A stretch of DNA of 11,804 bases from Citrobacter sp. (GCA_019415335.1 DXKH01000065.1:1-11804), one strand, 5' to 3'; counted from the stretch's first letter, positions 1 to 7,054 are shown. Made by a program: numbers and translations. Notes: generated from the sequence alone by a model not told the origin.

Positions 1-136
1 CTTCCACCCATTTGGTCAGCTCCATGAGAATGTCATCTTCAGTGACAACACCGTGCTCTGCCCGAAGGCCTTGCTCAATGGCATTAACCAGAGCGGGTTC
101 TGCTGTTGAATTTTCTGCCTGATAATAAGTAAACAT
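1..136 (-). CDS. bdm: Bdm, biofilm-dependent modulation protein (N-terminal part, cut by window edge)
   Basis: The first 45 codons of a minus-strand gene starting at the ATG at 134-136. It begins MFTYYQAENSTAEP and contains EDDILMELTKWVE, which I recognise as E. coli Bdm, a protein of about 71 residues, so the last third lies outside the window. A GGAGA Shine-Dalgarno sequence lies about 7 nt before the ATG. The visible part is small, acidic and soluble, with no signal peptide or membrane segment. From family knowledge, bdm is osmotically regulated through the RcsCDB phosphorelay and influences motility and biofilm; its biochemical role is unclear. It is divergent from osmC, another Rcs- and osmo-regulated gene, which fits a shared stress control region. 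Confidence 0.93.
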   Translation of the reverse strand, partial: MFTYYQAENSTAEPALVNAIEQGLRAEHGVVTEDDILMELTKWVE

Positions 137-185
137 AGTGATTCTCCGTGTCTGTGTATTTATGGTGTCTGCTACGGATCGCAGA

Positions 186-214
186 TTTATAAAGCACATT
201 CAGCATGGCAAATA
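186..214 (-). promoter_or_regulatory. Candidate bdm promoter
   Basis: On the minus strand TATAAA (186-191) lies 17 bp from TATTTG (209-214), giving a weak but correctly spaced -10/-35 pair with a predicted start near 178, about 40 nt before the bdm ATG. The -35 falls inside the 207-220 palindrome. The call rests on spacing and similarity only. Confidence 0.35.
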
Positions 215-220
215 TTTGCC
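207..220. repeat. 14-bp perfect palindrome (GGCAAATATTTGCC)
   Basis: GGCAAATATTTGCC equals its own reverse complement over all 14 bases; the next bases outward (T and G) do not continue it. It overlaps the candidate -35 of bdm, the usual position of a repressor operator or a proximal activator site. I cannot match it to a named regulator. Confidence 0.6.
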
Positions 221-230
221 GCTTCGTTGT

Positions 231-244
231 TAAGATTAGTCCTG
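231..244. promoter_or_regulatory. RcsB/RcsAB-like box upstream of bdm
   Basis: TAAGATTAGTCCTG matches the RcsAB-box consensus TAAGAATATTCCTA at 11 of 14 positions. It lies about 50-65 bp upstream of the predicted bdm start. bdm is a documented member of the Rcs regulon, so a box here is expected; that this is the functional one is inference. Confidence 0.45.
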
Positions 245-403
245 GTTGATAATTTTTATATTTTAACCCCATGATATTGATAGGTATTATTATTGTGGTG
301 AGTTGAATGATATTGATGCAATATCTCTTGATATATATATTCCCGGTAATCTATTGTGGGAATTTAATTTAAGTGCAGAAGTAATATTTTCGCCGGATTT
401 TAT

Positions 404-417
404 TCGGAATAACCTGC
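404..417 (+). promoter_or_regulatory. RcsB box of osmC
   Basis: TCGGAATAACCTGC fits the RcsB consensus KMRGAWTMWYCTGS, as I recall it from work on osmC, ftsA and rprA, at all 14 positions. It sits directly upstream of the position expected for the osmC -35 element, the arrangement described for RcsB-activated osmCp1. RcsB, fed by the RcsC/RcsD envelope-stress relay, activates from here. Confidence 0.8.
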
Positions 418-451
418 TTATCCTCGTGCGGTTTCTCACGTAGTCTATAAT
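418..451 (+). promoter_or_regulatory. osmC core promoter region (two overlapping promoters reported)
   Basis: CTATAAT (445-451) is a near-consensus -10, and the C just before TATAAT is favoured by sigma-S. TTATCC (418-423) with TAGTCT (441-446) could form a second, weaker, vegetative-type promoter directly behind the RcsB box. Two osmC promoters, p1 (osmotic/RcsB) and p2 (sigma-S, stationary phase), are described; I cannot assign each start from sequence alone. Confidence 0.6.
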
Positions 452-480
452 TTCCTTTTTAAGCCCACAGGAGAGCAACA

Positions 481-912
481 ATGACAATCCATAAGAAAGG
501 TCAGGCACACTGGGAAGGCGATATCAAACGCGGGAAGGGAACTGTATCCACCGAGAGCGGCGTGCTGAACCAACAGCCGTATGGATTTAACACGCGTTTT
601 GAAGGCGAAAAAGGAACCAACCCTGAAGAACTGATTGGCGCAGCGCATGCCGCATGTTTCTCAATGGCGCTTTCATTAATGCTGGGGGAAGCGGGATTCA
701 CGCCAACATCGATTGATACCACCGCCGATGTGTCGCTGGATAAAGTGGATGCCGGTTTTGCGATTACTAAAATCGCACTGAAGAGCGAAGTTGCGGTGCC
801 GGGTATTGATGCCTCTACTTTTGACGGCATTATCCAGAAAGCAAAAGCAGGATGCCCGGTTTCTCAGGTACTGAAAGCGGAAATTACGCTGGATTACCAG
901 TTGAAATCGTAA
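481..912 (+). CDS. osmC: OsmC, osmotically inducible thiol peroxidase
   Basis: A 143-residue OsmC/Ohr-family enzyme that reduces organic hydroperoxides in the cytoplasm with paired cysteines. The reactive Cys59 (in HAACFS) and resolving Cys125 (in AGCPVSQ) are both present; Arg39 and the Glu49-Glu50 pair before the Cys59 helix are the likely active-site partners. Full length, with no signal peptide; the family works as an intertwined dimer. The ATG at 481 is preceded by AGGAGAG at 469-475, a strong ribosome binding site with 7-nt spacing from AGGAG. It is a single-gene unit, divergent from bdm and convergent with the ddp operon. Regulation by RcsB and sigma-S fits the upstream sites. Confidence 0.98.
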   Translation: MTIHKKGQAHWEGDIKRGKGTVSTESGVLNQQPYGFNTRFEGEKGTNPEELIGAAHAACFSMALSLMLGEAGFTPTSIDTTADVSLDKVDAGFAITKIALKSEVAVPGIDASTFDGIIQKAKAGCPVSQVLKAEITLDYQLKS

Positions 913-916
913 AGCA

Positions 917-956
917 TTGCCGGATGACGCGTCAGGCGCGCGATTGCCTGATGCGT
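917..956. repeat. REP-like palindromic repeat, probable bidirectional terminator
   Basis: A GCCGGATG head (919-926) and a GCCTGATGCG segment (946-955) are REP/PU-type sequence. Bases 928-937 pair with 946-955 in a 10-bp stem (one G-T pair) around an 8-nt loop. A nested 10-bp palindrome TGACGCGTCA lies at 925-934. It is 5 bases after the osmC stop and 12 bases before the ddpF stop, so it separates two convergent transcription units. No good T-run follows on either strand, so it may act as an RNA-stabilising or Rho-assisted end rather than a classical terminator. Confidence 0.7.
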
Positions 957-967
957 TGTTAGCGTCT

Positions 968-1894
968 CTACAGCGCCCGCCAGCACCGGATCTCACGTCC
1001 GTCCTCCCTTATTGTTAATGATTGCCGGACTTTACACCCGTGGGTTGCCAGAGGGCAACGTTCACGGAAAAAACAGCCTTGTGGCAACGTGCGGTTTCCT
1101 GGTAGATCCGTTTTACGTAATGCCCATTCTTCCTCCAGCGGTTTATCAATGGCGGGGAGGGAATCCAGCAATAATCGGGTGTATGGATGTGCCGGAGCTG
1201 TCAGCACCTGTTGCGCGTCTCCTAGTTCCACAATCTGTCCGAGATACATCACCGCCACCCGATCGCTCATATGACGTATCACCGAGACATTGTGTGAAAT
1301 CAGCACATAAGTCAGCCCGCGATTTTCCTGTAGCGTTACCAGTAAATTGAGGATCTGCGCCTGCACGGAGATATCCAGCGCCGAGGTTGGTTCATCAAGC
1401 ACAATCACGTCAGGCTGCGAAGAGAGTGCTCTGGCAATGGCGATACGTTGCCGCTGCCCGCCTGAGAACGCATGGGGCAAGCGGTCGAGATACTCCGGAC
1501 GAATACCCACCTGCACAGCCAGCTCCTCTGCCAACGCTCGCCGCTGTTGTTCACTACTACGCTTAGCAATCCAGAGCGGTTCCGTGATGATGCGCCACAC
1601 CGGTAAGCGCGGATTAAGCGAAGAGAGCGGGTCCTGAAACACCATCTGCATAATGCGTTGTGATCCTGAACGGATGTACTGCCCGTGGCTCGGTTGCAGC
1701 ATACCCATTAAAAGCTGTGCGAGGGTGCTTTTGCCGCAACCTGACTCACCGACGATCCCTAAGGTTTCACCACGACGGATCTGTAAATCAATACCATTGA
1801 TGGCATGAACATGTTCCGTAGTTTTACCAAGCCAGTTTTTTCGGGCCGGGAAATTGATATGGACGTCGCGTAACGTTAATAACGTGTCAGACAC
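968..1894 (-). CDS. ddpF: DdpF, ATPase of the D-Ala-D-Ala ABC importer
   Basis: A 308-residue ABC ATPase of the oligopeptide/dipeptide (OppF/DppF) subfamily, working on the cytoplasmic face with DdpD to power import. Walker A GESGCGKST (49-57), Q-loop Gln87, signature FSGGQRQR (143-150), Walker B VIVLDEPTSALD (163-174) and switch His201 are all present. The C-terminus has the subfamily's cysteine-containing extension (Cys274, 280, 287, 304). I chose the GTG at 1892-1894 because AGGAGG lies 6 nt upstream (1901-1906) and it gives the family length; an in-frame extension to 1948 has no such site. The start overlaps the end of ddpD by 8 nt, implying translational coupling. It is the last gene of the operon. 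Confidence 0.95.
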   Translation of the reverse strand: MSDTLLTLRDVHINFPARKNWLGKTTEHVHAINGIDLQIRRGETLGIVGESGCGKSTLAQLLMGMLQPSHGQYIRSGSQRIMQMVFQDPLSSLNPRLPVWRIITEPLWIAKRSSEQQRRALAEELAVQVGIRPEYLDRLPHAFSGGQRQRIAIARALSSQPDVIVLDEPTSALDISVQAQILNLLVTLQENRGLTYVLISHNVSVIRHMSDRVAVMYLGQIVELGDAQQVLTAPAHPYTRLLLDSLPAIDKPLEEEWALRKTDLPGNRTLPQGCFFRERCPLATHGCKVRQSLTIREDGREIRCWRAL

Positions 1895-2873
1895 TAATGA
1901 CCTCCTGCTGAGGATACCAACAGGCGCAGCGGTGGTTGTTGTCACCACACGCTGTTAGCGCCGGGACGTTTTCACACTGCGCACCTGCCGCATAGCAACG
2001 ATCGCGAAAAGCGCAGCCGTCAGGCAAATGGGTGAGGTTTGGTACCGTCCCTGGAATGGCGGGTAATGGCTGGCGCGGTATTCCATGTTCCGGTGCGCAT
2101 TGCAGCAAACCAATGGTATACGGATGCCGGGGATGATGGATAACGTCTGCCGTCACGCCGCTTTCAATCACGCTTCCGGCATACATCACGTAAACGCTAT
2201 CGCACAGTTGCGACACCACGGCCATATCATGGCTGATGAACAGTACCGCAGTTCCACTGGCGCGGGCTTTATGTTTAAGCAGACGCAGTACCTGCAACTG
2301 TACCGTGACGTCCAGCGCCGTAGTCGGTTCGTCGGCAATAATCAATTGCGGCTCGCAGGAGAATGCCAGCGCAATCATTACCCGCTGGCGCATACCACCT
2401 GAAAGCTCAAACGGATAGCGCGACATAACTTCCACGGCATCCGGGATTTGCATCTCTTCCAGCAGGGCAATCGCTTTAGCTCTGGCTTCCCGACGACTTA
2501 TTGGTTGATGATGGCGGATCACGTCCATCATCTGAAGACCTATTCGACGTGTCGGATTGAGGGCGGTCATCGGTTCCTGAAAGATCATCGCCACTCGTGC
2601 GCCGCGCCACTGACGAAGCTGCTTTTCCCGAGCGTTAAGAACATCTTCTCCCAGCAGTGAAATATGTCCCCGATGTACGCAATAACTGCCCGTCGGTAGC
2701 AGACGCATAATCAACATTGCAGTGACTGATTTACCCGAGCCGGATTCTCCCACCAGACCGACAATTTCACCGCGGTTGATTTTCAATGACACATTGTTGA
2801 GCGCGTGAACGTCGCCGTTAAAACCGGGGAAACTCAAATGCAGTTGTTGAATGTCCAGAACGGGTTGGGTCAT
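1887..2873 (-). CDS. ddpD: DdpD, ATPase of the D-Ala-D-Ala ABC importer
   Basis: A 328-residue ABC ATPase of the OppD/DppD subfamily, partner of DdpF. Walker A GESGSGKS (42-49), Q-loop Gln99, signature LSGGMRQR (157-164), Walker B LIIADEPT (177-184) and His215 are intact. The C-terminal peptide-transporter domain carries Cys287, 293, 300, 316 and 318; the equivalent cysteines in the DppD family are reported to hold an iron-sulphur cluster, and a cluster here is inference. The ATG overlaps the ddpC stop in an ATGA junction, with an AGGAGG site about 8 nt upstream. The signature has Met in place of the usual Gln, as is common in this subfamily. Confidence 0.96.
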   Translation of the reverse strand: MTQPVLDIQQLHLSFPGFNGDVHALNNVSLKINRGEIVGLVGESGSGKSVTAMLIMRLLPTGSYCVHRGHISLLGEDVLNAREKQLRQWRGARVAMIFQEPMTALNPTRRIGLQMMDVIRHHQPISRREARAKAIALLEEMQIPDAVEVMSRYPFELSGGMRQRVMIALAFSCEPQLIIADEPTTALDVTVQLQVLRLLKHKARASGTAVLFISHDMAVVSQLCDSVYVMYAGSVIESGVTADVIHHPRHPYTIGLLQCAPEHGIPRQPLPAIPGTVPNLTHLPDGCAFRDRCYAAGAQCENVPALTACGDNNHRCACWYPQQEVISV

Positions 2874-3766
2874 GACTGCTTTCCTCCTGCTTTCGGGTCA
2901 AGCAGATCGCGAATACCATCGCCAAAGAGATTAAACCCGACGGCGGTAAGCAAAATCGCTGCCCCCGGAAATGCGCAATACCACCATTGATCGAGCACAT
3001 AGTTGCGACCATTCGCCACCATCGCCCCCCATTCAGCACTCGGTTGTTGAGCACCAAGGCCAATAAATCCCAACGTGGCGGCCATTAAAATCGCGCTACC
3101 GATATCCAGCGATGCCTGCACAATCAGCGGCGGCAGGGAGTTACGTAAAATATGCCAGTTGATCAGATGCCAACGCGACGCACCAAAGGTTTTCGCCGCC
3201 TGAACATAGGTATACTGGCGAACAACTAATGTTTGCCCCCGCGCCAGGCGCACATAAAAGGGAATTCGCACAATAGCAATCGCCAGCATGGCGTTAAACA
3301 AACTCGGCCCGAGAGCGGCTGCCAGTGCCATTGTCAGTACCAGCGAAGGAATCGACAGCATAATGTCCATGATGCGCATGATAATCGCGTCTGCGCGTCC
3401 GCCAAGCACACCGGATAGACACCCGAGTAGCGACCCCATCATACCTGCAATGGCGACCACCACTAATCCGGCGAGAATTGATTGCTGACTGCCGACCAGT
3501 ACGCGGCTGAACAGATCGCGTCCCACTTCATCGGTGCCAAACCAGTGCGCCGCAGAAGGCGGCAAAAGGCGGGCGGTTAAATCAATGGCGTTGGGATCAT
3601 GCGTCGCCAGCCACGGTGAAAAAATCATCATCAATAGCATTAATACAATGATGACTGCGCCGGTCACGGTGAGCGGGCTGCCTTTCAGCATCGATACCAG
3701 TTTTGCACCGTTAAATCGCGTTTGTTTTTGTGGGCGTACGGCGGACGTTTCCTCGCTTAGCATCAT
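2870..3766 (-). CDS. ddpC: DdpC, inner-membrane permease of the D-Ala-D-Ala importer
   Basis: A 298-residue DppC/OppC-type permease forming the membrane channel with DdpB. It has an N-terminal membrane helix (about 33-53), the periplasmic GTDEVGRDLFSRVL segment (77-90) typical of DppC-type proteins, and several further hydrophobic helices (about 97-120, 138-168, 222-238 and 265-280). The cytoplasmic EAA loop that contacts the ATPases is at about 187-213 (YVQAAKTFGAS). There are two adjacent ATG codons (3764-3766 and 3761-3763); the first overlaps the ddpB stop by 4 nt and GGAGG lies upstream, so either could be used, changing the protein by one residue. Confidence 0.96.
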   Translation of the reverse strand: MMLSEETSAVRPQKQTRFNGAKLVSMLKGSPLTVTGAVIIVLMLLMMIFSPWLATHDPNAIDLTARLLPPSAAHWFGTDEVGRDLFSRVLVGSQQSILAGLVVVAIAGMMGSLLGCLSGVLGGRADAIIMRIMDIMLSIPSLVLTMALAAALGPSLFNAMLAIAIVRIPFYVRLARGQTLVVRQYTYVQAAKTFGASRWHLINWHILRNSLPPLIVQASLDIGSAILMAATLGFIGLGAQQPSAEWGAMVANGRNYVLDQWWYCAFPGAAILLTAVGFNLFGDGIRDLLDPKAGGKQS

Positions 3767-4785
3767 TCACCACCTCCACGTCCGATACGCGGATCAATCC
3801 ACAAATAGAGCAAATCCACCACCAGGTTCACCAGCACATAAGCAAATGAAACCACGACGGCAAAGCCCATCACTGCCGGGAAGTCGAGCGCCTGTATTGA
3901 TGTTACTACCCATGCACCCATTCCGGGCCAGGCAAAAACGGTTTCGGTGAGCACTGCGCCATACAACAAATCGCCCAGCGCCAGTCCCAATACGGTAATC
4001 GAGGGGATCAACGCATTGGGTAGCGCATAACATAAAACGATATACCAGCCGGGCAAGCCGCTGGCCCGGGCGGTACGAATGTAATCTTCACTCAATTGTT
4101 CCAGCATAGCTGAGCGGATCTGGCGGGCGACAATCCCCAGGTGAACGAACGCCAGCGTTAATGCCGGTAAGATAAGATGTTGCAACGCATTGAAGAAGAC
4201 CTCACCGTTGCCTTCAAGCAGCGCATCGAGCAGATAAAAGCCGGTAACGTGCGTTGGTGGATCCAGCCAGTCATCAAGCCTTCCGCCGCCGGGAAGAATT
4301 TGCAGATGACCATAAAACAGCACAATGACGCCCAGCCCAAGCCAGAACGCAGGTGTGGAGATTCCGGTAATGGCCATTATTCGCACCAGATGATCCAGCC
4401 AGCGATTTCGCCAGACTGCAGAGAGTATGCCCAACGGGATGCCAATCAGGAGTGCCAGCAGCAGCGCGCAAAATGCCAGTTCCAGCGTCGCCGGGAAAAA
4501 TATACGCAACTCTTCCAGCACCGGACGCCCGGTACGAATGGATGTTCCCAGGTCACCCTGAAACAGATCGCTGACGTAGCGGTAAAACTGTACGTACAGT
4601 GGCTGGTCCAGCCCCAGTTGCTGGCGAATATTTTCCACGATAGCATCGCTGGCGCGGTCACCCGCCAGTAACCGCGCCGGATCGCCAGGGATCAGGTGCG
4701 AGATAATAAACGTAATCACGCAGACGCCCGCCACCACGAGCACCAGCCCCCAGCAGCGTTGGCGTAAAATACTCCAGAAGGTCAC
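3763..4785 (-). CDS. ddpB: DdpB, inner-membrane permease of the D-Ala-D-Ala importer
   Basis: A 340-residue DppB/OppB-type permease, partner of DdpC. It has an N-terminal helix (about 12-33), helices at about 97-122, 138-160, 203-219, 255-277 and 305-329, and an EAA loop at about 234-261 (DYIRTARASGLPGW). The start is GTG (4783-4785), one base after the ddpA stop. No clear Shine-Dalgarno sequence precedes it (only GAGT), so translation probably depends on ribosomes finishing ddpA, which may lower the permease level relative to the binding protein. Confidence 0.95.
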   Translation of the reverse strand: MTFWSILRQRCWGLVLVVAGVCVITFIISHLIPGDPARLLAGDRASDAIVENIRQQLGLDQPLYVQFYRYVSDLFQGDLGTSIRTGRPVLEELRIFFPATLELAFCALLLALLIGIPLGILSAVWRNRWLDHLVRIMAITGISTPAFWLGLGVIVLFYGHLQILPGGGRLDDWLDPPTHVTGFYLLDALLEGNGEVFFNALQHLILPALTLAFVHLGIVARQIRSAMLEQLSEDYIRTARASGLPGWYIVLCYALPNALIPSITVLGLALGDLLYGAVLTETVFAWPGMGAWVVTSIQALDFPAVMGFAVVVSFAYVLVNLVVDLLYLWIDPRIGRGGGE

Positions 4786-4786
4786 G

Positions 4787-6337
4787 TTATTTACTCATAG
4801 TATTGATATTGAAGACCTGTTCCAGCATGGGATTGAACACAAAGCCTTTCACCTCTTTGTTCATCGCCAGTTGATAGTTTTTCTGGAACAGGTACACATA
4901 AGCAGCGTCATCAATGACGATTTTCTGTGCCTGCTGGTAGTCCCGGGTACGCTGCGTCTGGTCGGTGGTCGCTAGCGCATTGCGCAGTAACTTATCGACC
5001 TCACTGTTTTCATAGAACGAGCGGTTACCCGGCAGACCTTTTTTGTCGGACTCAAACCAGTAATTCATAAACATATACGGGTCGGCAAAATCCGGACTCC
5101 AGTTGCCAATCGCGATGTCGTAATCACCTTTACCCACTCTGTCGCGCATGGTGGCGTTCGCCAGCTTTTCCAGCTTCACATTGATGCCCAGCTTGTTGAG
5201 ACTGGATTGTGTCGCCAGAGCAATAGGCTCCCAGTTCGGATCATTATCAGAATAGAGAAACGTCAGGCTGGTGGGTTTGCTCGTCACTTTATCCCATTCG
5301 GCTTTGGCTTTCGTTTCGTCATGGTTGTATTGCATTGCCGTCGCATCGTATCCCCACATGCCTTCCGGAATCGGGCCGCGCATTTGTTTTCCGTTACCAC
5401 TCAGAATGCCGTTAACCATACCCTGATAATCGGTAGACCAGGAAATGGCCCGACGCAGATCCGCCTGATTAAGTGGCGCTTTGCTGTTATTCAGATACAG
5501 ATAGGTGACGCGCAGTGACGGATACTCTGCCACGTTGACTTTGTTTTCCTGCTTCAGGGCGTTGAGTTGATCCACCGGCAGCGCATCGGCAATGTCAATG
5601 TCGCCACGGGAGAGCTGCAGGCGACGGGAAGCACTTTCACCGATAATTTTTACCGATACCCGTTTGAAATTCGGTTTATTGCCGGGGTAATGCGGATTTG
5701 GCACCAGAACTAATTGCTGACCTTTTTGCCAGCTTTTCAGCATAAACGGTCCGGAGCCAGCGGTATTTTGCGCGAGGAAACCACGGGCATCATCCGCCGC
5801 ATGCTCCTTTAAGACCGCCGGATTGATAATGGATGCACCGTCATTCGCCAGCGTGTAGAGGAACGGTGCGAATGGCTGGCTAAGGGTAAACTTCACCGTA
5901 TGTTCGTCGGGAGCATCAATCTTTAAATCTTTGGGAAATGCTTCTGCTGGCCCCTGACCGATTTTTAGTAACCGCTCAAAAGAGAGTTTTACTGCTTCGG
6001 CAGTGACGGGTGTGCCATCGGCAAATTTAGCGTCGTTCTTCAGGGTGAACGTCCACTCTTTTTGATCGTCAGACGCTTTCCAGCTACTCGCCAGATCGCC
6101 TTCAACGTCGGTTGAGCCTTTATCACCGTCCGTTTTGTACTGAACCAGTCGCTGATAAGACGGGTAGGTCACTGTCCAGTCGTTATTATCAATTGTCACC
6201 GCTGGGTCGAGGGTTTGTGGGTCGGCAGCTTTACCGATCACCAGCATATCTTTCGGTACGGCGGCGTGCGCAACCGGCATTGTTGTGGCAAGGACGATCG
6301 CGAGCAATGTAGGACGAAACGATATCGATCTCTTCAT
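4787..6337 (-). CDS. ddpA: DdpA, periplasmic D-Ala-D-Ala binding protein
   Basis: A 516-residue extracellular solute-binding protein of family 5 (DppA/OppA type) that delivers the dipeptide to DdpBC in the periplasm. A classical signal peptide starts MKRSISFRPT, followed by a hydrophobic core and a probable cleavage after VAHA (residue 25). There is no lipobox cysteine, so the mature protein should be soluble. I chose the ATG at 6335-6337 because AGGAAA lies about 6 nt upstream and the signal peptide starts there; an open frame continues to 6472 but runs inside ddpX. It lies 13 nt after the ddpX stop. The D-Ala-D-Ala specificity comes from the operon partner DdpX and published work, not from visible residues. 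Confidence 0.96.
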   Translation of the reverse strand: MKRSISFRPTLLAIVLATTMPVAHAAVPKDMLVIGKAADPQTLDPAVTIDNNDWTVTYPSYQRLVQYKTDGDKGSTDVEGDLASSWKASDDQKEWTFTLKNDAKFADGTPVTAEAVKLSFERLLKIGQGPAEAFPKDLKIDAPDEHTVKFTLSQPFAPFLYTLANDGASIINPAVLKEHAADDARGFLAQNTAGSGPFMLKSWQKGQQLVLVPNPHYPGNKPNFKRVSVKIIGESASRRLQLSRGDIDIADALPVDQLNALKQENKVNVAEYPSLRVTYLYLNNSKAPLNQADLRRAISWSTDYQGMVNGILSGNGKQMRGPIPEGMWGYDATAMQYNHDETKAKAEWDKVTSKPTSLTFLYSDNDPNWEPIALATQSSLNKLGINVKLEKLANATMRDRVGKGDYDIAIGNWSPDFADPYMFMNYWFESDKKGLPGNRSFYENSEVDKLLRNALATTDQTQRTRDYQQAQKIVIDDAAYVYLFQKNYQLAMNKEVKGFVFNPMLEQVFNINTMSK

Positions 6338-6350
6338 GACAGTTTCCTGA

Positions 6351-6932
6351 TTAACTGGCGTGCTGTGTGCCAGGGGATATAAAACAGGTGAATTGATCAG
6401 CGAGAAGTGGGTAACTCGCTGCCTGGGGTAATTCGAAGTGCCACCATTCGCTCGGGATACCGACAAAGCCACCGCCAGTCATAATCGCATTCAGCAACAG
6501 CCGATTGCGCTGAGCAGCTGGCGGGACGGAAGGGTGATAAGCATGGGAACGTTCGTGCATTTCATCGAACTCTGCACCCATATCCAGTATGTTCCCGTGC
6601 TCATCACGAAGCGTCAGGTCGATCGCCGTGCCACGGCTGTGATTAGAACCGACCGCCACATCAACAACATATTGCGGGTCTGGGCAGGCTTGCCACAACA
6701 TCGCCTGTGCTTGTTGTGGGCGATACGCATCGTAAATCACCAGTTGTAAGCCTGACAGCTGGGCGATACTGATACTTTTCGCCAGCGCGGTAATCGCATC
6801 CTTGTGTAACAGACAACGCGCTTGCTGATAAATAGCTTTGCCTGTGATGTTATCAGCGCAGGCGTATTTCAATTCGATCTCCAGATCAGGGAAGATCACG
6901 GCTAAATCAACCAGTTCGGTGGTATCCGACAT
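6351..6932 (-). CDS. ddpX: DdpX, D-Ala-D-Ala dipeptidase (VanX-like)
   Basis: A 193-residue zinc dipeptidase of the VanX family (peptidase M15D) that cleaves D-alanyl-D-alanine to D-alanine. The zinc ligands are His98 and Asp105 (in SNHSRGTAID) and His165 (EWWHFE); Glu162 is the catalytic base and Arg71 (YDAYRP) the transition-state arginine, all at the spacing seen in VanX. There is no signal peptide, so it acts in the cytoplasm on imported dipeptide. In vancomycin-resistant enterococci the relative VanX removes a cell-wall precursor; here the setting with an importer points to nutrient use, as reported for E. coli in stationary phase or nitrogen limitation. First gene of the operon; AGGAAC lies about 7 nt before the ATG. 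Confidence 0.97.
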   Translation of the reverse strand: MSDTTELVDLAVIFPDLEIELKYACADNITGKAIYQQARCLLHKDAITALAKSISIAQLSGLQLVIYDAYRPQQAQAMLWQACPDPQYVVDVAVGSNHSRGTAIDLTLRDEHGNILDMGAEFDEMHERSHAYHPSVPPAAQRNRLLLNAIMTGGGFVGIPSEWWHFELPQAASYPLLADQFTCFISPGTQHAS

Positions 6933-6975
6933 AAACGGTTCCTGTATAAGACAAAAATTGCTGCGCTTTCCGCTT

Positions 6976-6992
6976 ATGCAGATCTCATGCCA
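6976..6992 (-). promoter_or_regulatory. Sigma-54 promoter of ddpXABCDF
   Basis: On the minus strand TGGCATGAGATCTGCAT matches the sigma-54 consensus TGGCAC-N5-TTGCA with both invariant doublets (GG and GC) at exact spacing; the two mismatches are T for C in the -24 block and C for T in the -12 block. The predicted start is near 6966, leaving a leader of about 33 nt before the ddpX ATG. The ddp operon is reported as part of the NtrC/nitrogen-limitation response in E. coli, which needs this promoter type. Confidence 0.8.
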
Positions 6993-7021
6993 CGCCGGGA
7001 TAAGCGCCAGAATGCTGGCTT

Positions 7022-7049
7022 AAAGTTATATTTTTTAACTTTTGATCAA
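7022..7049. repeat. AT-rich dyads between enhancer and sigma-54 promoter
   Basis: AAAGTTA (7022-7028) and TAACTTT (7036-7042) form a 7-bp inverted repeat around 7 AT bases, joined to the palindrome TTGATCAA (7042-7049). It lies about 56-83 bp upstream of the predicted start, where a DNA-bending protein such as IHF usually acts at sigma-54 promoters. ATCAA is the core half of an IHF site, but the rest of the consensus is imperfect on either strand. Confidence 0.35.
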
Positions 7050-7054
7050 CATTT

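Larger units (their letters stand above)
137..480. other. Divergent bdm-osmC control region (344 bases without a gene)
   Basis: An intergenic region between two divergent genes, AT-rich especially at about 225-400. It holds a 14-bp palindrome (207-220), an RcsB-like sequence (231-244), a consensus RcsB box (404-417), the osmC core promoter (-10 at 446-451) and the osmC Shine-Dalgarno sequence (469-475). For bdm, a TATAAA (minus strand, 186-191) is the best -10 candidate. Short open frames here lack ribosome binding sites and I do not call them. Confidence 0.8.

Noticed and set aside
501..996. Minus-strand open frames opposite osmC (109 and 106 residues)
   Set aside because: Compositional shadows of osmC; no recognisable protein and no ribosome binding site.
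1895..1948. 18-residue N-terminal extension of DdpF
   Set aside because: It overlaps ddpD coding sequence with no ribosome site; the GTG at 1894 has AGGAGG at the right distance and gives the family length.
3534..3950. 138-residue plus-strand open frame across the ddpB/ddpC junction
   Set aside because: Antisense shadow of two well-supported genes.
4177..4671. 164-residue plus-strand open frame opposite ddpB
   Set aside because: Antisense to a clear permease gene, Gln/Arg-rich mirror composition, and no promoter or ribosome site.
6338..6472. 45-residue N-terminal extension of DdpA
   Set aside because: It lies mostly inside ddpX, lacks a ribosome site, and would bury the signal peptide that starts at 6337.
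6351..6932. DdpX as a vancomycin-resistance determinant
   Set aside because: The catalytic residues are VanX-like, but there is no VanH or VanA ligase nearby and the gene is in an importer operon, so nutrient use is the supported reading.
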